Of a stretch of 64,000 nt of DNA, positions 33,501 through 48,200 are shown in pieces. Below the pieces are notes generated by a model. That model had not been told where the DNA came from. It saw only the letters and a program-made list of their open reading frames with translations, and searched no databases. How positions within the stretch are numbered: the first letter of the stretch is position 1; each line of letters starts with the position of its first letter. A program made the translations under genes and the position numbers. Source of the DNA: Cristatella mucedo (Eukaryota > Bryozoa > Phylactolaemata > Cristatellidae); contig WPIO01000052.1 of the NCBI GenBank assembly GCA_009760855.2, positions 2,017,501-2,081,500 on the forward strand, written 5' to 3'.

Positions 33501-36500
33501 AGGTAATGCAAGCCACAGTCGTAAGTGTTGGCAAAAGAAGAAGGCAGGACATACAGTTCCTACGCTTCAAAACATTTGCGTATAGACAAATCAGATAACC
33601 AATGCAAGGACATTGCAGACCACTTTGGGCTACTCGAATACTGCATAGAAGGAGAGCAAACTACATTTTCAAGGTTTAGCAGTCACGAATTAACAGGGCA
33701 TCCATTTAGGCAGCTTGCTTTTGGTCGAATTGCCAGACCATAGCCGAGCAAGTAAAATAATATAATTAACACATACTGAAATAAGAGAGTGCGGTTTAAA
33801 TGCACATGCATTGGACATAACTTACCTTTTCTATTTCCATGCAAGATATCAATGTCGAGCCATTGTAGACAAACACCTGCAAAAAACCCCAAAATTGTGG
33901 CAATCGTGTCAAACAAGGGTACATACTCAAGTCTGCCTCTGGTCGTGCACAACGAAAGCACAGCAATGTCACAAGCAGCACAGCAGAACAAGCTGCCATC
34001 ACTGCAGTGTGCTTCGAAATTCCTGTTTACAATAGCTATGACTTCAGGGCTCACCTGAAGACCAGGAGAAGAAAAAATGGCAGCAGTGAGGTCGTCCGTC
34101 GAGGTAGCTGAATTCTCAATCCCACTGCTGGTGGCATCGGGCAATGTGAGATCATGCTGCTCCTGCACGGAGCTGAGCACCGGAAGTGTCTCTGACTCCA
34201 CTGGATAGTTGCCAAGATGGTTCACCAGGTGGCACACGACCTGCAATGCAAACAAACATCAGCAGGACAAAAAAAACAACTTAACGACAGCTGGTGGAAG
34301 ACGTGCTGGCTACTGAATGTGGTAGGTATACACAACATTTTCACAGCAAACAGCAAAACATGCAGCATTTTACACAGCCGATCTTCGATCTTCACATTTC
34401 ACACAGCCGATTCTTCACATTTCACATATCCGACCTTCAATCATTCGATCTTCCGATACGTACCTACCAAGTCGAGCACCTGGGGGCAGTCCACAATGCA
34501 TGGCTCGATCCTCCGAAGTTATGCAGTGCCATAGCGGCTTGAGCCGACCAACCAAACAGCTGCTCTGGAGACTATGCGATACAGTTGCTGGCTCCATGTG
34601 AGTGCTCCAAACGGTCCCTTGACTACCCAATAGGGCTAAGATCAGGAAACAAGCTCAGCTAACAAAAGACTGGAGCACTCAAGTCTGCAAGGAACTGCTT
34701 GGTAGCCATTGCGATATTCTTGGGGTCACTGTGTGCATTTTCCTGCATAGATTCCTCCACACCAAGAGCTATGGCACCGAGCAACCCAAGATTTTGGACC
34801 ATGCCTGCATTCCTAAGTAGGTCGTTGTACACCCAAAGCAATGCTGACTCTGTGGATCGATTAGCTCTAAAGCCAGACTGGAACTTACTAGCAAGGTTTG
34901 AAGTTTCAAAAGATGATCTCAGCTGGTCTGCCACGATTCATTCCAGTGTCATTGATAGGACTGGTAGAAGGGAGACTGGGTGGTAGTTGCTCAAGTTCTC
35001 TTATGTAATGTATCTCTGTCAGTAACTCCACAAAGTCATAAAGACCATGTGGGTGTTACGCAGGAGAGTTTTGTATAGCGCACTCACAGCCTAAGCGGCT
35101 TTCGGTACGCATTCGGTAGCCAACAGACTTCGTCTCACGCAACAAAGAGAAAGTGGGAAGCATAGCAGAGTTAGGAGAGCAGTTGAGGTAGTGAGTAGCA
35201 TAGAAGTAGCAGTTCAAGACCACTGAAAAAGATGTGCCATAGTCGGCAGTTGGAGAGTAGATGTCGTTGCGTAAGAATTGTGGAAGCGAGTTCCACAGTC
35301 TAGGACCTGCAGAGCTAAAGCTTCTGTCGCCAACTGTCTTTAAGCGGAGGAATAGGACAGCTAATTTATTGTCCACACAGGACCTGAGGGCGCGAACAGG
35401 CTGAAACTGATGCAGCAGTTCAGCTAGGTATGAAGGAGCCAAGCCGTGGCGGGCCTTGTGGGTCAGCGTCTAGTGTCGCTTTCTTGAGTAGTGGGGCAAT
35501 GAATATCCGAGGGCTGTGCAACCACTCAATAGTTAGGGCATATGTTTAGCATATATTTAGGCCACATGTGATAAGCCGGCTACACGAATGCAGAATAGGA
35601 AATACCAATGAAAATTTTAATAGTGAATCAGTCTTAATCACTCTCATCAGCAACCTATGCACCTCAGCCTTTGATCGATCAACTCATTCCCATAACAGGA
35701 TAGCTTCAGCCGAAACGGAACCACTGGACGGATTCCACATGAAGCGCACCAGCGAATCCACAAAAACACGAGACTGCTTTTCCTTCTAGGGAATTTCGAG
35801 CGGACATTTGCCAGCTGCTGCCTCACACCGATTGTGGGGGATGGTCGTTACAATTTCGCCCAACTTGAGAGCTTGTAAAGTGCAGTCGTCTTCCTGGTGG
35901 CATCCAGTCCAACCATTGGCATAGGCATCTCCTTCTTACCAAATAGCAAACGACATATTATGCACCCAGTAAATACTTCCACATCTGAGTGCATATCGAT
36001 GACACTACTCATTATAAAGAGAATATCCCACTAGCCCAAATGATCGCCGTAACAAAAAATACGGTTCGGGACTGTTTCAATGAGCAACTCAGCTCATTTC
36101 CTTCAAGGAGTATCTGCTGAGTATGCTGTTATCGGTTTCACTTTCGGTAATTTCTCAACTCTTGGTTTTGTTTCTGTTATTACGAATTTGTACACATTTT
36201 GTTAGGTACTTTGTGCAGCAATGGGTCAGATGACAGCACAATAGACTGGTTCACTGGTAGTCACCCATACAACCACACATGCACACAAAGTAAGAAAATT
36301 GTCTACATCTTCTCTAAAGCACCAATTGCACATTAAGCCCTAGTGACATATACTGGCTTTATAGTTAAGGACACCCTAATATGAGGCTGCATGCGATGAA
36401 TGTGCAGTAGTGATGCTTTGACGGTTCATACTGTTTACATACCCATTCTGAGCAATGATTACAACACACTGGCCACGGTAGCAACTTACAAATTTTGCAG

Positions 36501-39217
36501 CTGCCTGCACCTGCTCTGTTTCACCAAGCATGCCATGCTGCGGTTGACTTGAAGAACCGAAAGACTCAAAGCTATGATCAGTCGTGTCAGCTCCTGTAGT
36601 GCCAGGCAACTGCACCGGTGAGGCATCGCTAGCATGGTGCGATGAAGTGCTGCTTTCATCTGAGTCCTGCTGAACTGAAGAATTGCTATGTTGCTGCGCC
36701 TGCTGTTCCCGTTTGGCAGCGGTAGGATATAAGACCTAAGTATAATAAAGACGGTAAAGACTGTACAGACAAAAGATTTCAAGCAGGAGATTGACTCCTG
36801 TAGCAGAACTCAAAGGACAGCAAGTTAATGCTCAAATTCAAGGAGCCCACTCATGCCCAGCATTGACAATAATGAAAATTTGAGGTTCGAGCTAAAACTT
36901 ACAGCAAAAACGCGGCGCAACAACGAGTCGTCTGGGCTGGCACTGCTACCACTCCGAGGCATTACAGGTGATGTTAGCAGTTCCTTCAAGTCCAGTGCCA
37001 TACACCAGTGCAGTATACAGAACATTAGGGAAACAATGAGATTCTCATCAGATTCCTGAGCTGCTGTGACTTGATCTGTCAGCAGTGCCACCAGTTTCTA
37101 AGAACATCAAAAGTAAGCATGAAAATGGTAGAACACAGTGCCGCTTTGAGCATCACAGTGGACATGAAAGCACAAGTGCCAAGATCTATCGACGATAAGT
37201 ATAGTCCATGGAAACCCCATGCATTAAAGACTGTAAGCCTACTTCTTTATAGGAAGAATTTACTGGCAAGGCTAGTCCCATCACACCGTGGCAATGGCTG
37301 CTTGTACATAGCATGTTTCTGTTTAATATGTTGCGCTTGATGCAGGCTCATATTAAACAAAAATTGAAATACAGCCTTATACATCCCCGGCATCCCCTGT
37401 CGAATTAAAGTCACTTTCAACTTATTCTATATATAGTTCCATTGCGAACAATGGGGTCACTTACACGGAAGTCTCCTCCATAATCCACGCAGGTGAAGAT
37501 AAGGATAGCATCAGGTACGAGCAAAACGCCGACTATCACAACATATACATCTCGGGGGTGGCTTCTGGATCCCTGCAATTTTATTAGCACTCCTGACCAT
37601 TGATAAGGCACTCGCACATCACGACGAAGGTCGTGGGTTCGAATCCAGAAGCAGGCAATCCTTTATTGCCAACTGCAAGCTGCGGGTATAGCCGATATGG
37701 CTCTTCAGCTGCTATATAAATGAGGCTGCATTTTTAACTGTTATAGATATTCGTGAATGCCATCGGACCAATGCTTCTCAGCTAAAGAGCATTCAGCATG
37801 GAATACATTAAATGGATACAATATTAAATTTTAGTGGCTGAGTAAAATAACACAATATACTGCACTGCCAAGCTCCTTGCCAATGAATGGCCATAACAAG
37901 GAAAAGGACATCAAACATTGCTACCACGTCAACAATGGCTTAATATGCATTTTGCTTTGCATGAGGTACATGGCCTGCAAACTCCCACGAGAGCACAAGA
38001 AGAATAACTAGGAGCCTGGGTCGCTTCAATCAAGACGTATCGGGCTTATCAGGCTATTAATCACTGGGTCCTTGCCCGTGGGTAAGGTGCTTGCACTGAA
38101 GAACGACTAGCTCGCGAGTTCAAGACCAGAAGTAAGCAATCCTTTATTACCCGCAGCGAACTTCTGCCTCTGGGTTTTTGCACAGTGGTATGCAGCTGCT
38201 CACACTTTACGACCCTGTCGTCGGCGGGCTTGAGTTCTCCAGCAAGCAATTCCTTATAGCCAGCCACGATTGGGCTAAAAGCAGCTAATGTTCTTCTGCC
38301 ACTAAACCAATGAGGCAGGTTAACATGCTCATCTTTGCTCCTTTTTTATGGTTCGCTACCACGAGAGACTAGGAAACGTCACCCCATTACATGAACTAAT
38401 TAAAAAAAGTCACAGTTGAGTCACACATAAAAGCTGTATGAACCAAGAACAAAGTTCTACAAAACGTGCATATGGGCCCAGATAAGACGACATTACATGG
38501 CAATTTCTGCTGAAGCCACAACCAGCAAAGAGTACAAAGAAAAATCTAAATGCAGGCACCAAGCACGGCTATCTATGCTGCTACTTCTGCTGACCAATCA
38601 CAGACGAGACGAGACGTATAGATATGGGGCATGGTGTTAAGAATGAAAACACCAAGTCCACCGGCATAGCAGTAAACTGCAAAAACGCCAGCACGTATAG
38701 TCATAGATTTTTCCTGCACGCAACGTCTACACATCTTCATGTGAACATTTCTTCAACTGATCAACTGAGTAAACAAAAGACACACCAGGTAGCTTCGTGG
38801 CAGTTTCTACTGAAGTCTAAAGCGCTGGAAAAACATCGCTTACGTGACAACAGCAAGTGCAGAGCAAGTAAAAGGCCTAAGTATTGTTACAAAGCAAATA
38901 GCTCTTTCTTTTAAACCAGGCCAAATGCATGGACGCACAGAAGAGAAACTGCAACACATTTGATCACTCTGGACCTTTGAAGACCATAACGGCAGGTCCT
39001 ATGTGCCTAAGCCTGGAACTCACTGCCGACTGACTATGCTTACTGTAAGTATCCAGGCTGGTAGCTCGGCGTTGATCTTTCTAAGCACAGAGACGTGCTC
39101 GCTCAGGATGCACAGTACATCGCAGGCAACGTGGGAAGCAGCAGCTGGAGTCTGAATCTACACAATCAAAACCAAAGTAGCCACGATTACATAGGGAGAA
39201 TGAAAATATAGCACAAA

Positions 39218-39252
<35 letters not shown>

Positions 39253-42200
39253 GCGCACACATTCATGAGCACACAGGCGTAGGTGCAGAGTAAAGCCATT
39301 ATTGAAAGCTGTTCATCTACATACCAATCACCACAACTCAATAAGTCAACCTTTACTGAAATCAATGCTTACCTTCAAATTATGCAACAATACAGATATA
39401 GCGTCCTTAATGAATTCGTAAGTACCCGCAAGCAACTCTTCGACTAGGTATATGCCGAGGCTGCTTAATGCAATGCACCTGCAAGGGTACACAGGCAGAG
39501 TAAAAATGACATCCTCAGCATGTAAAGACATGCCAAAAATCGTAAGAGCGTTGTTGAATTCAAGCAATGACCGACATGAATAGTAATTCCATTTATGCAG
39601 CCAGGTGCATTCTGCCAATAAAACTAGCACAGGATGTGAAAACCCGATACTTCAGCCATCGAACCAGTCTCCTTTTGCATAGGTGGGCAGATTTTGATTG
39701 CTCATCACTCACTGATCTCAAGTTACCCCATAGAAGCTCTATGGAAGGGAGGGTGTAATCAAAGGGGGGAGGGGTAATCGAGCGACTTACTGGGTCACTC
39801 CATAATGGTAACAGAAGAATTAGAAAATATTTTCTGCCCCCTTGGCATTATTTTTCGGATCGCACATGCTGCTGGTAATAATACCTCCAAAAGACCTATG
39901 GCAAACGGAATTCCCGAGTTCTGGAGCATACATTCTGGCCCATAACGCTACGAATTAAATACAGTGGCCCCGCGGCCAACATTGGAAAGAGATTTAAAAC
40001 AACGACTCCTATCACCATGTTTAACAGTATGTTGAAGGTAGTCTTTTGCAGTATGCCTCACATTTTCTTCGGCAGACGTTGAAGCAGCATTTGTTATATC
40101 CAGAGAGCTGAAAATTCGCTTTTGCAATCCAATCGACCGAGTACCAGTCCTCAATTATCCAGAGGGAGGGCTTAGCACACGTTTCAGTTGTACGCTGTGT
40201 GCTATTTATTCGGCCACGGGCCTTCTTTCAGTCGCCAATAAATTCCCACAAAAACAAACCAATAACCTCAGTGTATTGGCTAATTGCGGTCTTGTGCCTG
40301 CGAAAGCGTAAACCTGGTCTTCCTATTTCAGACTTAGATTCCTCAGGTGGAAAGCCTGGGCCTGCAACTTCCTAATTAGATGTCCTGGGCAGCATCGGTT
40401 TGATACGAAAATCTCTTGGCGTACTAAGCCTAGCTAAGTCTCACATAGCCTTCATTCACCATAAGGAGATGAGTACTCTTTCTGTAGCTAATGCGTTGCT
40501 CCAGAAGCACTCTCATCTGCATGCCCTCGTCGAACTAGGTAGACTCCCTCGTTTTCAGCCCTTGCATTCACTGCCGAGAAGGAAGGATGCGGAATTGACA
40601 AGAGGCAAAAGCATCGTGAGAATCAAAATAATAACAACAATAACAACGTTAGGTACGGGCGCATTCTTAAGATAAGGGAGACCTTAATTGCTGTTGTGCT
40701 CTCGATTGCCGGCACACTGTATTTGTGCTGCTTCTAAGACTCGTGCTCCAGTGTACTATGTCCACCAGTATTCGGTCGAGCAGCAGAGATGTTTAGCCGC
40801 CATTACCCGGACTGTTTGATGAAAGTGCTTTAGTGGGCAACCTTTATTACTGTCGTGCTCTGCTATAATCGATATGCCTGCGTGTATCGATGCTGCTTCT
40901 AAGACTGGCTAGCCCCTCTTCGGGGATGCTAGTTCCCCCAGTAATCAGTCCCACGACACTCAGGCTTAGTACTCGTGCTGAACTTACTCGTGCTGAACTT
41001 ACTTGTGCTGAATTTTTTGAAAAGATTTCAGTCTCTGAGCTACAACATACGTTTGTAACATACTCCCTTACATGCTCCTTTCAGACAAACATGCTCACGA
41101 TTAAATTTTATATAGCCCTATTCTAAAACGTGATTTAAAATGATGGCTGTTTCATGGCACTATACTAATGTATTATTATGATGGTTAAATTAGTCGATTC
41201 CACATGTCTGGGTAGTGCTGTGCTTTGAGAGCTATATCTGTGGGTAGCAATATCATGTGGAGATCATCTCTGTAGCTAAGCACATACTTCCTGGGCTGCT
41301 AGGCTGCTGCTAGCTTCAGCGGCATCTGATATGTGTATTATTGAGTGCATGAAAACCAGCGAACACAAGTCCATATTCTATTTCTAGATACTTGCTTCAT
41401 TTAACATCACCCGACAAAAGCATGAATGCAAGCAGGCATGCATGCATGTACTAACAAAGTAGTAACTCGTGCTGACTAGGCAGATGGCTGGATCAGGGAC
41501 AACCAAGCAATAACCTAAACAGTAGCTGCACATCAGGCAGTGTTCTAAAGGAGCAGGCTAGTAATGCTCGTGGATCACTTCTCTGCGACCATCTTTATAT
41601 ATAATTGCGAGTACAAAACAATGCTCAATTCCGAACTTTGCCAGCACAAGCTATTCGTAAGCTAGATTCACCATCACCTCTCAGCAACAGATCACATGCT
41701 AACAGGGGAGGGGCTATACCTCTGGCCCACTACAGCAAAAGAACTACCTACCAATCGATGGCTCAGTCAACATGACACCGGGCGACTGTCACACTTCGTA
41801 CCTGGCACTGGTCAATGGTTCTGTCTGGGCAGAATTCGTTAGCAGCTTCATGAGGCAATCTTTCATATGCTTGCTCGGCAGTGGGCACAGACCCGACTGC
41901 TGCTCATACAACACAGGCGTTTCTCCATAGTGATTAGGAAAGCATACGAGCGAGCCCAGAAGTGTCACACCCTCCTTTCGTGGTGCCTACAAAAAGAGCA
42001 AAAAAAGAGTGTCCAATTGAGCTAATATATAATATACAAATACAAAATATATAAATACAATACAAATATAAAATATACAAATGAGCCCGAGGCTCATTTA
42101 CATGCAGCAACACCTTTCTGGGGCCCACGGTGTTGGGTAGAAAATCATCCATACTTCGAGCACCACATAACCAATAACGAGATTATTTTACTGCTCGTAA

Positions 42201-45200
42201 TCCTCAATAATCAAGGATTTTTAATCTTAGCGGCCACTTCAGGACCACCAAGCTTGCATGCAATCCCGGCTACAATATTTAAAAAAAAAATCATGTGAGA
42301 AGATGCTACCCGTAATGCAATAAATGACTAATAGGCAAAGTCAAAGCAACAAATGGTACACACAAAGTATCACAGGCATGCCTATAATATTTTGCATGGG
42401 AGATAACACCACGACATTGGTGAACCACGACATCATCTTTCTTTTAAGCTAATCGTGAAAGCAGATATTAAAGCATGCCCATTCTTTAAAGCTGATGAGA
42501 TACTGCTTGATAAGGGTTATTCTCATTTCATGGTACACAAGCTGTTTCATAAGACCATAAGGTTTCACAGTCCTCATTGTCTGAGGGTGGGGACCACTGC
42601 AACTACTTACTTTAAACAGGTGTATAATAATAATAATAATAATAAAAATACGCTTTATAAAGCACCCTCAGAGAACTCATTCTCTTTCTAGGCGCTTACA
42701 TTTGAACATACAAGGAACTGTCATAGAGGCCAACTGAACACAAAATCTTGGTTAAGACATTTAATGAGAAATTGCCTCACAACAACTGAATTAGCAAGAC
42801 AGCCTTGAGCTTAGAAAAGCCTTAGCAGCGATCAAGTCCCCCATCCCCACTTTGAAATGATAAACAAAGGATTGCTTGCTGGTCAAGACTCCGGGGCTCG
42901 TTCCTGTGCGCAGGCACCAGTATTGGTATGCCGGTGCTGACTTGCTTGTCTAGCACTATGAACTGCATCATTCTTGTGGTTCGATGATAGTAACTTTCAC
43001 AATACCAGCTAAGAACTGGCAAATGCATAACACAAACACGTTTTCTAACACAAAAGTCCTGAAGTCCGAAAGTCCTTACGAGCTGGTTATCCCAGTGTCA
43101 TGAAGCTTCTGGTTTGCTGTTCAATTCCACGAACTTAAAACGAATACATGAATTACTCAGAATCCTCGACTTTAAATATCTCTGCAAGTTATTCCATTCT
43201 ATCCTGGCACCATTGCAAACCAATCAAAGTAGAAAGATGCTAACACACACTGACAACTGAACAAGCAGAAAGAGGTAGACTAGCTAACATTAAATAGCAT
43301 GCACCTAACATAGCATTTGCATAGCACTGCAGATAGCTTAATGGCCGTCAGGGTACTGAGACTCCATATAACCTAAACGGCAGCCTAGAGATCGGGCTGA
43401 AGAGGAGAAACCTCAGTCCACTACTAGGGCTAATAATAAGCAGAGGTGAAGACAGCATGTGTGTAGCACCAACCTCCTTGACAGCAGCCAATGAAACAAC
43501 AGAACCAGCTGCATTGATTACATCCATGATGAGCATGGTCGATCCTGGTAAGTCAAGTCCAAAAAGATAAGGGCTTAGGTACTTGACCAGCACACTGACT
43601 AGCTCCTACAGATACAAAAAAGGCATTTAATGAGGACCAGAGAAGTACTCTTTAAGCATCTAAATGCAGCATAGCCATGCCCTACCTGGTCGTTACTGAT
43701 TAGACCACAATGCACAGTGAGGTAGAACTGGATAAGATGGCCCTCCGTCGGCAGAGTGTACACGTGGCGTAGCGTCATCATACAAAGCATTTGCAGAGCT
43801 ATCAACTTCCCTTTTTTGTAATCTTCACCCATCTCTTGTGCCTAGATGACAGCAAGCGATGCATTGTTCGAGGCCCGGTGCAGATCGCTGGCAAATCTGA
43901 TTGCTATGCTGACAGCCGGACTAGAATGACTCTGACTGAGCCTTCCGGATGCCCAAAGCACACTCACTTCGATACAAAAAATCAAAGTAAGCCCACGGCA
44001 GCCGGTATTTGACTACTACGAACAAAGGCAGTTCTTCCATAAGCATCCTGACATGCTTGCTACACACTTACGGACCTAAGGCTTGAAAGACGATCGATAA
44101 ACTGATACAGCTACTGAAGGACCTCCTTCCCGCAAAAATATCCAACTTTAAGCTCATTTCTGATAAGTGACCAAGCAAGGAAGTTACTCCCAGTATATTT
44201 TCAGATAAATCCGAAGAGCTGCTGCATTTCTCAGACAACTTAGTCGCTACTCTGCTGTCATTCCAGACACAGTCTCATACCTTTCCAATACATTTTAGGG
44301 ATCTTTTGCACCAGAACACTGATGTCCGAACTGCACAGAGGCATCGATCATTGGCTTTTTCCAAGTTGCTGCTTCCTTCATCTACAGGAATGACCTCACG
44401 GAAATTGTAAACAGAAGTTGGGGTGCATTGCACATTCAAGTGTTTTTTATCAGTTTATGGGAGGCCTGAGCACTGGCATCAGCATCTAAAGCATCACCGC
44501 AGCCATTCAAAATTACGAGATGCTGGTTTCAGTTATCAAAATGGAAAAAATGCTAAGCATAGAATGGTTCATTCAATCCTAAACTTGTATGCAGTGGGCT
44601 GTCTAGTAAGCACACCAACAAATATGAACAATGTAGGCACACGTGTCTGAAATAGCATGGGCATGTACACGGAATTCAGTTTACATTGCAGAAAGGCACT
44701 GACACAATGCATATTGGCAATGGGCATTACCTTGAAACAGATCGGAGCAAGATACAGTACTGGAGCAGCAACCTCGGGTGGTGGCTGGGTTGCCTGCTGG
44801 CTACCCACAACTACTCCCTGATTGTCTGCAATCTACCAAAATAGAAAACCTTCTCGTGTGAAAAGCAGCACTTGCCGAGATTGTGCAAGAGAGACTGCCC
44901 AAGCTAGTGCAGCAACAAAAATACATTCTCCTGATAGATGCTTACCTTAATGATCACGGTCAAGAGGTCAAGCAAGTATTTAAACACGGCAGAGTGACTG
45001 GGAGTCGACGATAAATCATTAGGATTACCGAGAATGCCCAGCATCCGGCGCCACAATACCACAGATGTTGCTGGCATCCAACCCCGTTGCTGACCTCCCA
45101 GTACCACACTGCAGCGATCGCCTGTGTCGAGCTCGGATGCTGCTGACACGCCTGCTAAGTATGAGATGGCTCAGGTCAATACATTGGATAAACTAAACAA

Positions 45201-48200
45201 ACAAATAAGCCACTTCGTCAGCTGCATGATGTATGGATTTTTTACTTGCAACTACTCGAAGCTATACAGAAACTGCATTTCTACCTGGCAGATCATGTGA
45301 CGTCTCGTCAATGTGAAGACTCTCGCGATCAGGGGTGTCCTGTTTGACGGTAACATTTCCTCTACCATCGACGTCAGGTCCGCTTGATGCACCCGACTCC
45401 AAGGTCATGCCCGGATGCAGTGAACGCGGTGACGACGGTGGGGTATACATGGGAAGTGAGCCTTGTGAGCCCTCGGCCGTGCCGGTGGCTTCGCCACTTC
45501 CACCACCATCATCACCACAACCACCACCACGAGAAATGGTCTCGTCGTCGACAGCATGCACGTAGTCAAAAAACTGTCCCGATGACGTTGGCGACGAAGA
45601 GCCGGCTGATGGTGAGCCTGCTGCAGCAGATATAGTAACAACTGAGTGGCAGCAATGTCTGAACAGCTATAGATTGACTCGTGGCACTGCCAACGAAAAG
45701 CCCTACGAAATTCTGAGCTTTGCTCGCACACCACAAGCAGACAGAAATATTATTTAGGTTTCCATATACACAATCGCAAATCAACCCTTCTCGCGGCTAG
45801 TAGTCACTGGATCCTGACCACTACTCAACCGAGACAAATGATACGATAGATCAACTCGCGGTAAAAAGATCCACTTGCAACGAGAACAAAAAAGGCCGAA
45901 TCTAGACTGCCCACGGGATGGGATTTCACAAATACAGCAGATTCTGCTCACCACATAGTAACCTTTTCTATGGATGCCTTCAGGGTAGTCGCTGTAAATA
46001 TTGTTATTCAAGCTATTTCAAAAACCTAATTTGGCTGTAAGAGGCAGCAGTGCTGCACAGTACAACTTGAAAACCTGTGTAGCATAAAGGGCCACTGCTA
46101 CCCAGAGCTGATTTTCTACTCCATCCACAATCCACAGTGCATAGGTAATCTTTTTTGGGCAAGGCCTGGTACAATTCCTAAATTGCTGCTGATGAGATCG
46201 TGGAGAAGTCTCTCGAAAGGGTTGTCACTGCCTTTTGAGATTCAGATAAGTTGTCACACGTGAATTAATGAATAAAAAAGGTGGCCTGGCCAAGTGCTGA
46301 AATTAGTAGTCTGGCTGCTTTGCGAGTGTCAAGGTATTTTGTATTTCAACAGTGAAGCAGCCACTGCTTGCCCTAATGCAGTGGTTCTCAACCTTCCTAA
46401 TGACGCGACCCATTAAAACAGTTCCTCATGATGTGGCGACCTCCAACCATAAAATTATCGTGTGCAAAATGTGGAAATGTGTGTTTTCCGATGGTCTTAG
46501 GCGACCCCTGTGACAGGGTCATTCTATCCCCAAGGGGTCGCGACTCACAGGTTGAGAAACGCTGCCCTAATGCAATGCAAGCACAGAAAAACCTGCATGC
46601 ATAATTGAAACATGAACTGTCATGCCAACAAGGCACAAAAGAAATAAATACATGTTTTAAATGCAGGTCATCAAAATATAGAATCTGTAGATAACTTGAA
46701 GAGTGAATTTGACATCCTTTGAATCCATCTAGCAAAGAAAATGCTCAAAAAGCATTCTTCCACTAGGTGGAAGTCGTCTTGTCTGTCTCTCCCTTCTGTG
46801 TGCCGTGGGTACGTGCCGGCAAGTTCGTTGATCACTTCACAAACCAGGCACTCTTCCCTCGATCTCTTTTTTCTCTTAATGTTACTCTGTCTGTGAATTC
46901 ATTCGATAGCACCTTCCTCCCGAACTCTGCTACCCCTAACCATATCTACATACAGACCCTGTGCATGTCATTTAACAATGTTATGCTTGATGACATTGCA
47001 AATATTACCACTAATCATCTGGTCATGCTTTCTTTTTTTGTTCAGCAACCTAGGAATAGATTCAGTTCTGATGACACTACAAACAAAAATGTATTATTAC
47101 TAATATACCCTGCTTGCCATTTGGACACGGTGTAGAACCTACTCACCAGCTCCAATCAATGCTTGGAGCTCAGTTTGCTCAGCATTGCTTTCGTTGCCAC
47201 CAGCAATGCTGACGGTGCTGCTTGCGCCCAGTTCCGTATCTGCAATGTGGTCATAGTAGAGAGGTCTGTAGTCTTCAGTGCTTGTCGTGCTTAACTCCTT
47301 GCCAGGGGGCAGCATAGTACTAGCAGCAGCAGTAGACTCAACCAAGACATTAACAGCCAGGCCAGATGTAGTAGCCATAGCAGATACAGCAGGAGAGCTC
47401 CATGTCTCGTGAGTCGAAGCACTGTAACCATCCTCCGATGTAGCCTCCGGACTTAGCCAGGGCGTCGTAAAGTCCATCTGTATGAGTGAATCTACAGAGA
47501 ATTCGAGCCGGATGAAGACATTGGCACACAGACAACCAATGATGCTGATGGACACAGGCGATGACGAAATTCACCGGTCACATTTTCTCAACTATCCAAT
47601 GAACGGCAGTCATAAAAGTTACATCTGTCAAAGACAGTCCAACACATGGTGATTTCACATGGAATTTCCTGGCCTAATGATCTTATGCAAAATTATGAAA
47701 GCAGTGGACAAAACGCCGCCATATTACTGCAAGGGTAGGTAACTGAAAGATAAACAACAGTAAATGCACCTACCCTCTTTGTCCGACATATGCCTCGAAT
47801 GTGTAGAGTCATTTGCACCTGCCCCAGCCCTTATTGCTACAATGCTTTCTCCGGAAACGACGGCAGATCGAGAAGTGATATACGATTCACATTTATTAAC
47901 CGGCAGCAGACCACGAAAAGCCGAAGATCCACTTGGGGCTGCACTGCTGGCGATCAGATCGCATGTCAAGGAACTGCTGCCACTGCTACCGGTCTTGTTG
48001 ACCTCACCGCCAACGGTGGTCGTACGTGCCGGACTGACATGCCGTCGAGTGACAGATGGGCTTGGCTCACCACTGCTGTTCCCCCCTTGGCGAGGTAGCA
48101 CTGTGTCCTTAGATCGCCGGGATGGTAGCAGTGACTCGATGCCAGGACTCGGGTCAGATCCAAGCTCAGGAGGATGTCGCTTGGCTACTCTTGGAGGTGG

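Noticed and set aside
34659-34934. Host RALGAPA exon between exons 17 and 18
   Set aside because: Exons 17 and 18 already join in phase 0 with family-like sequence, and the segment ends in a stop. Kept only as an unexplained fusion.
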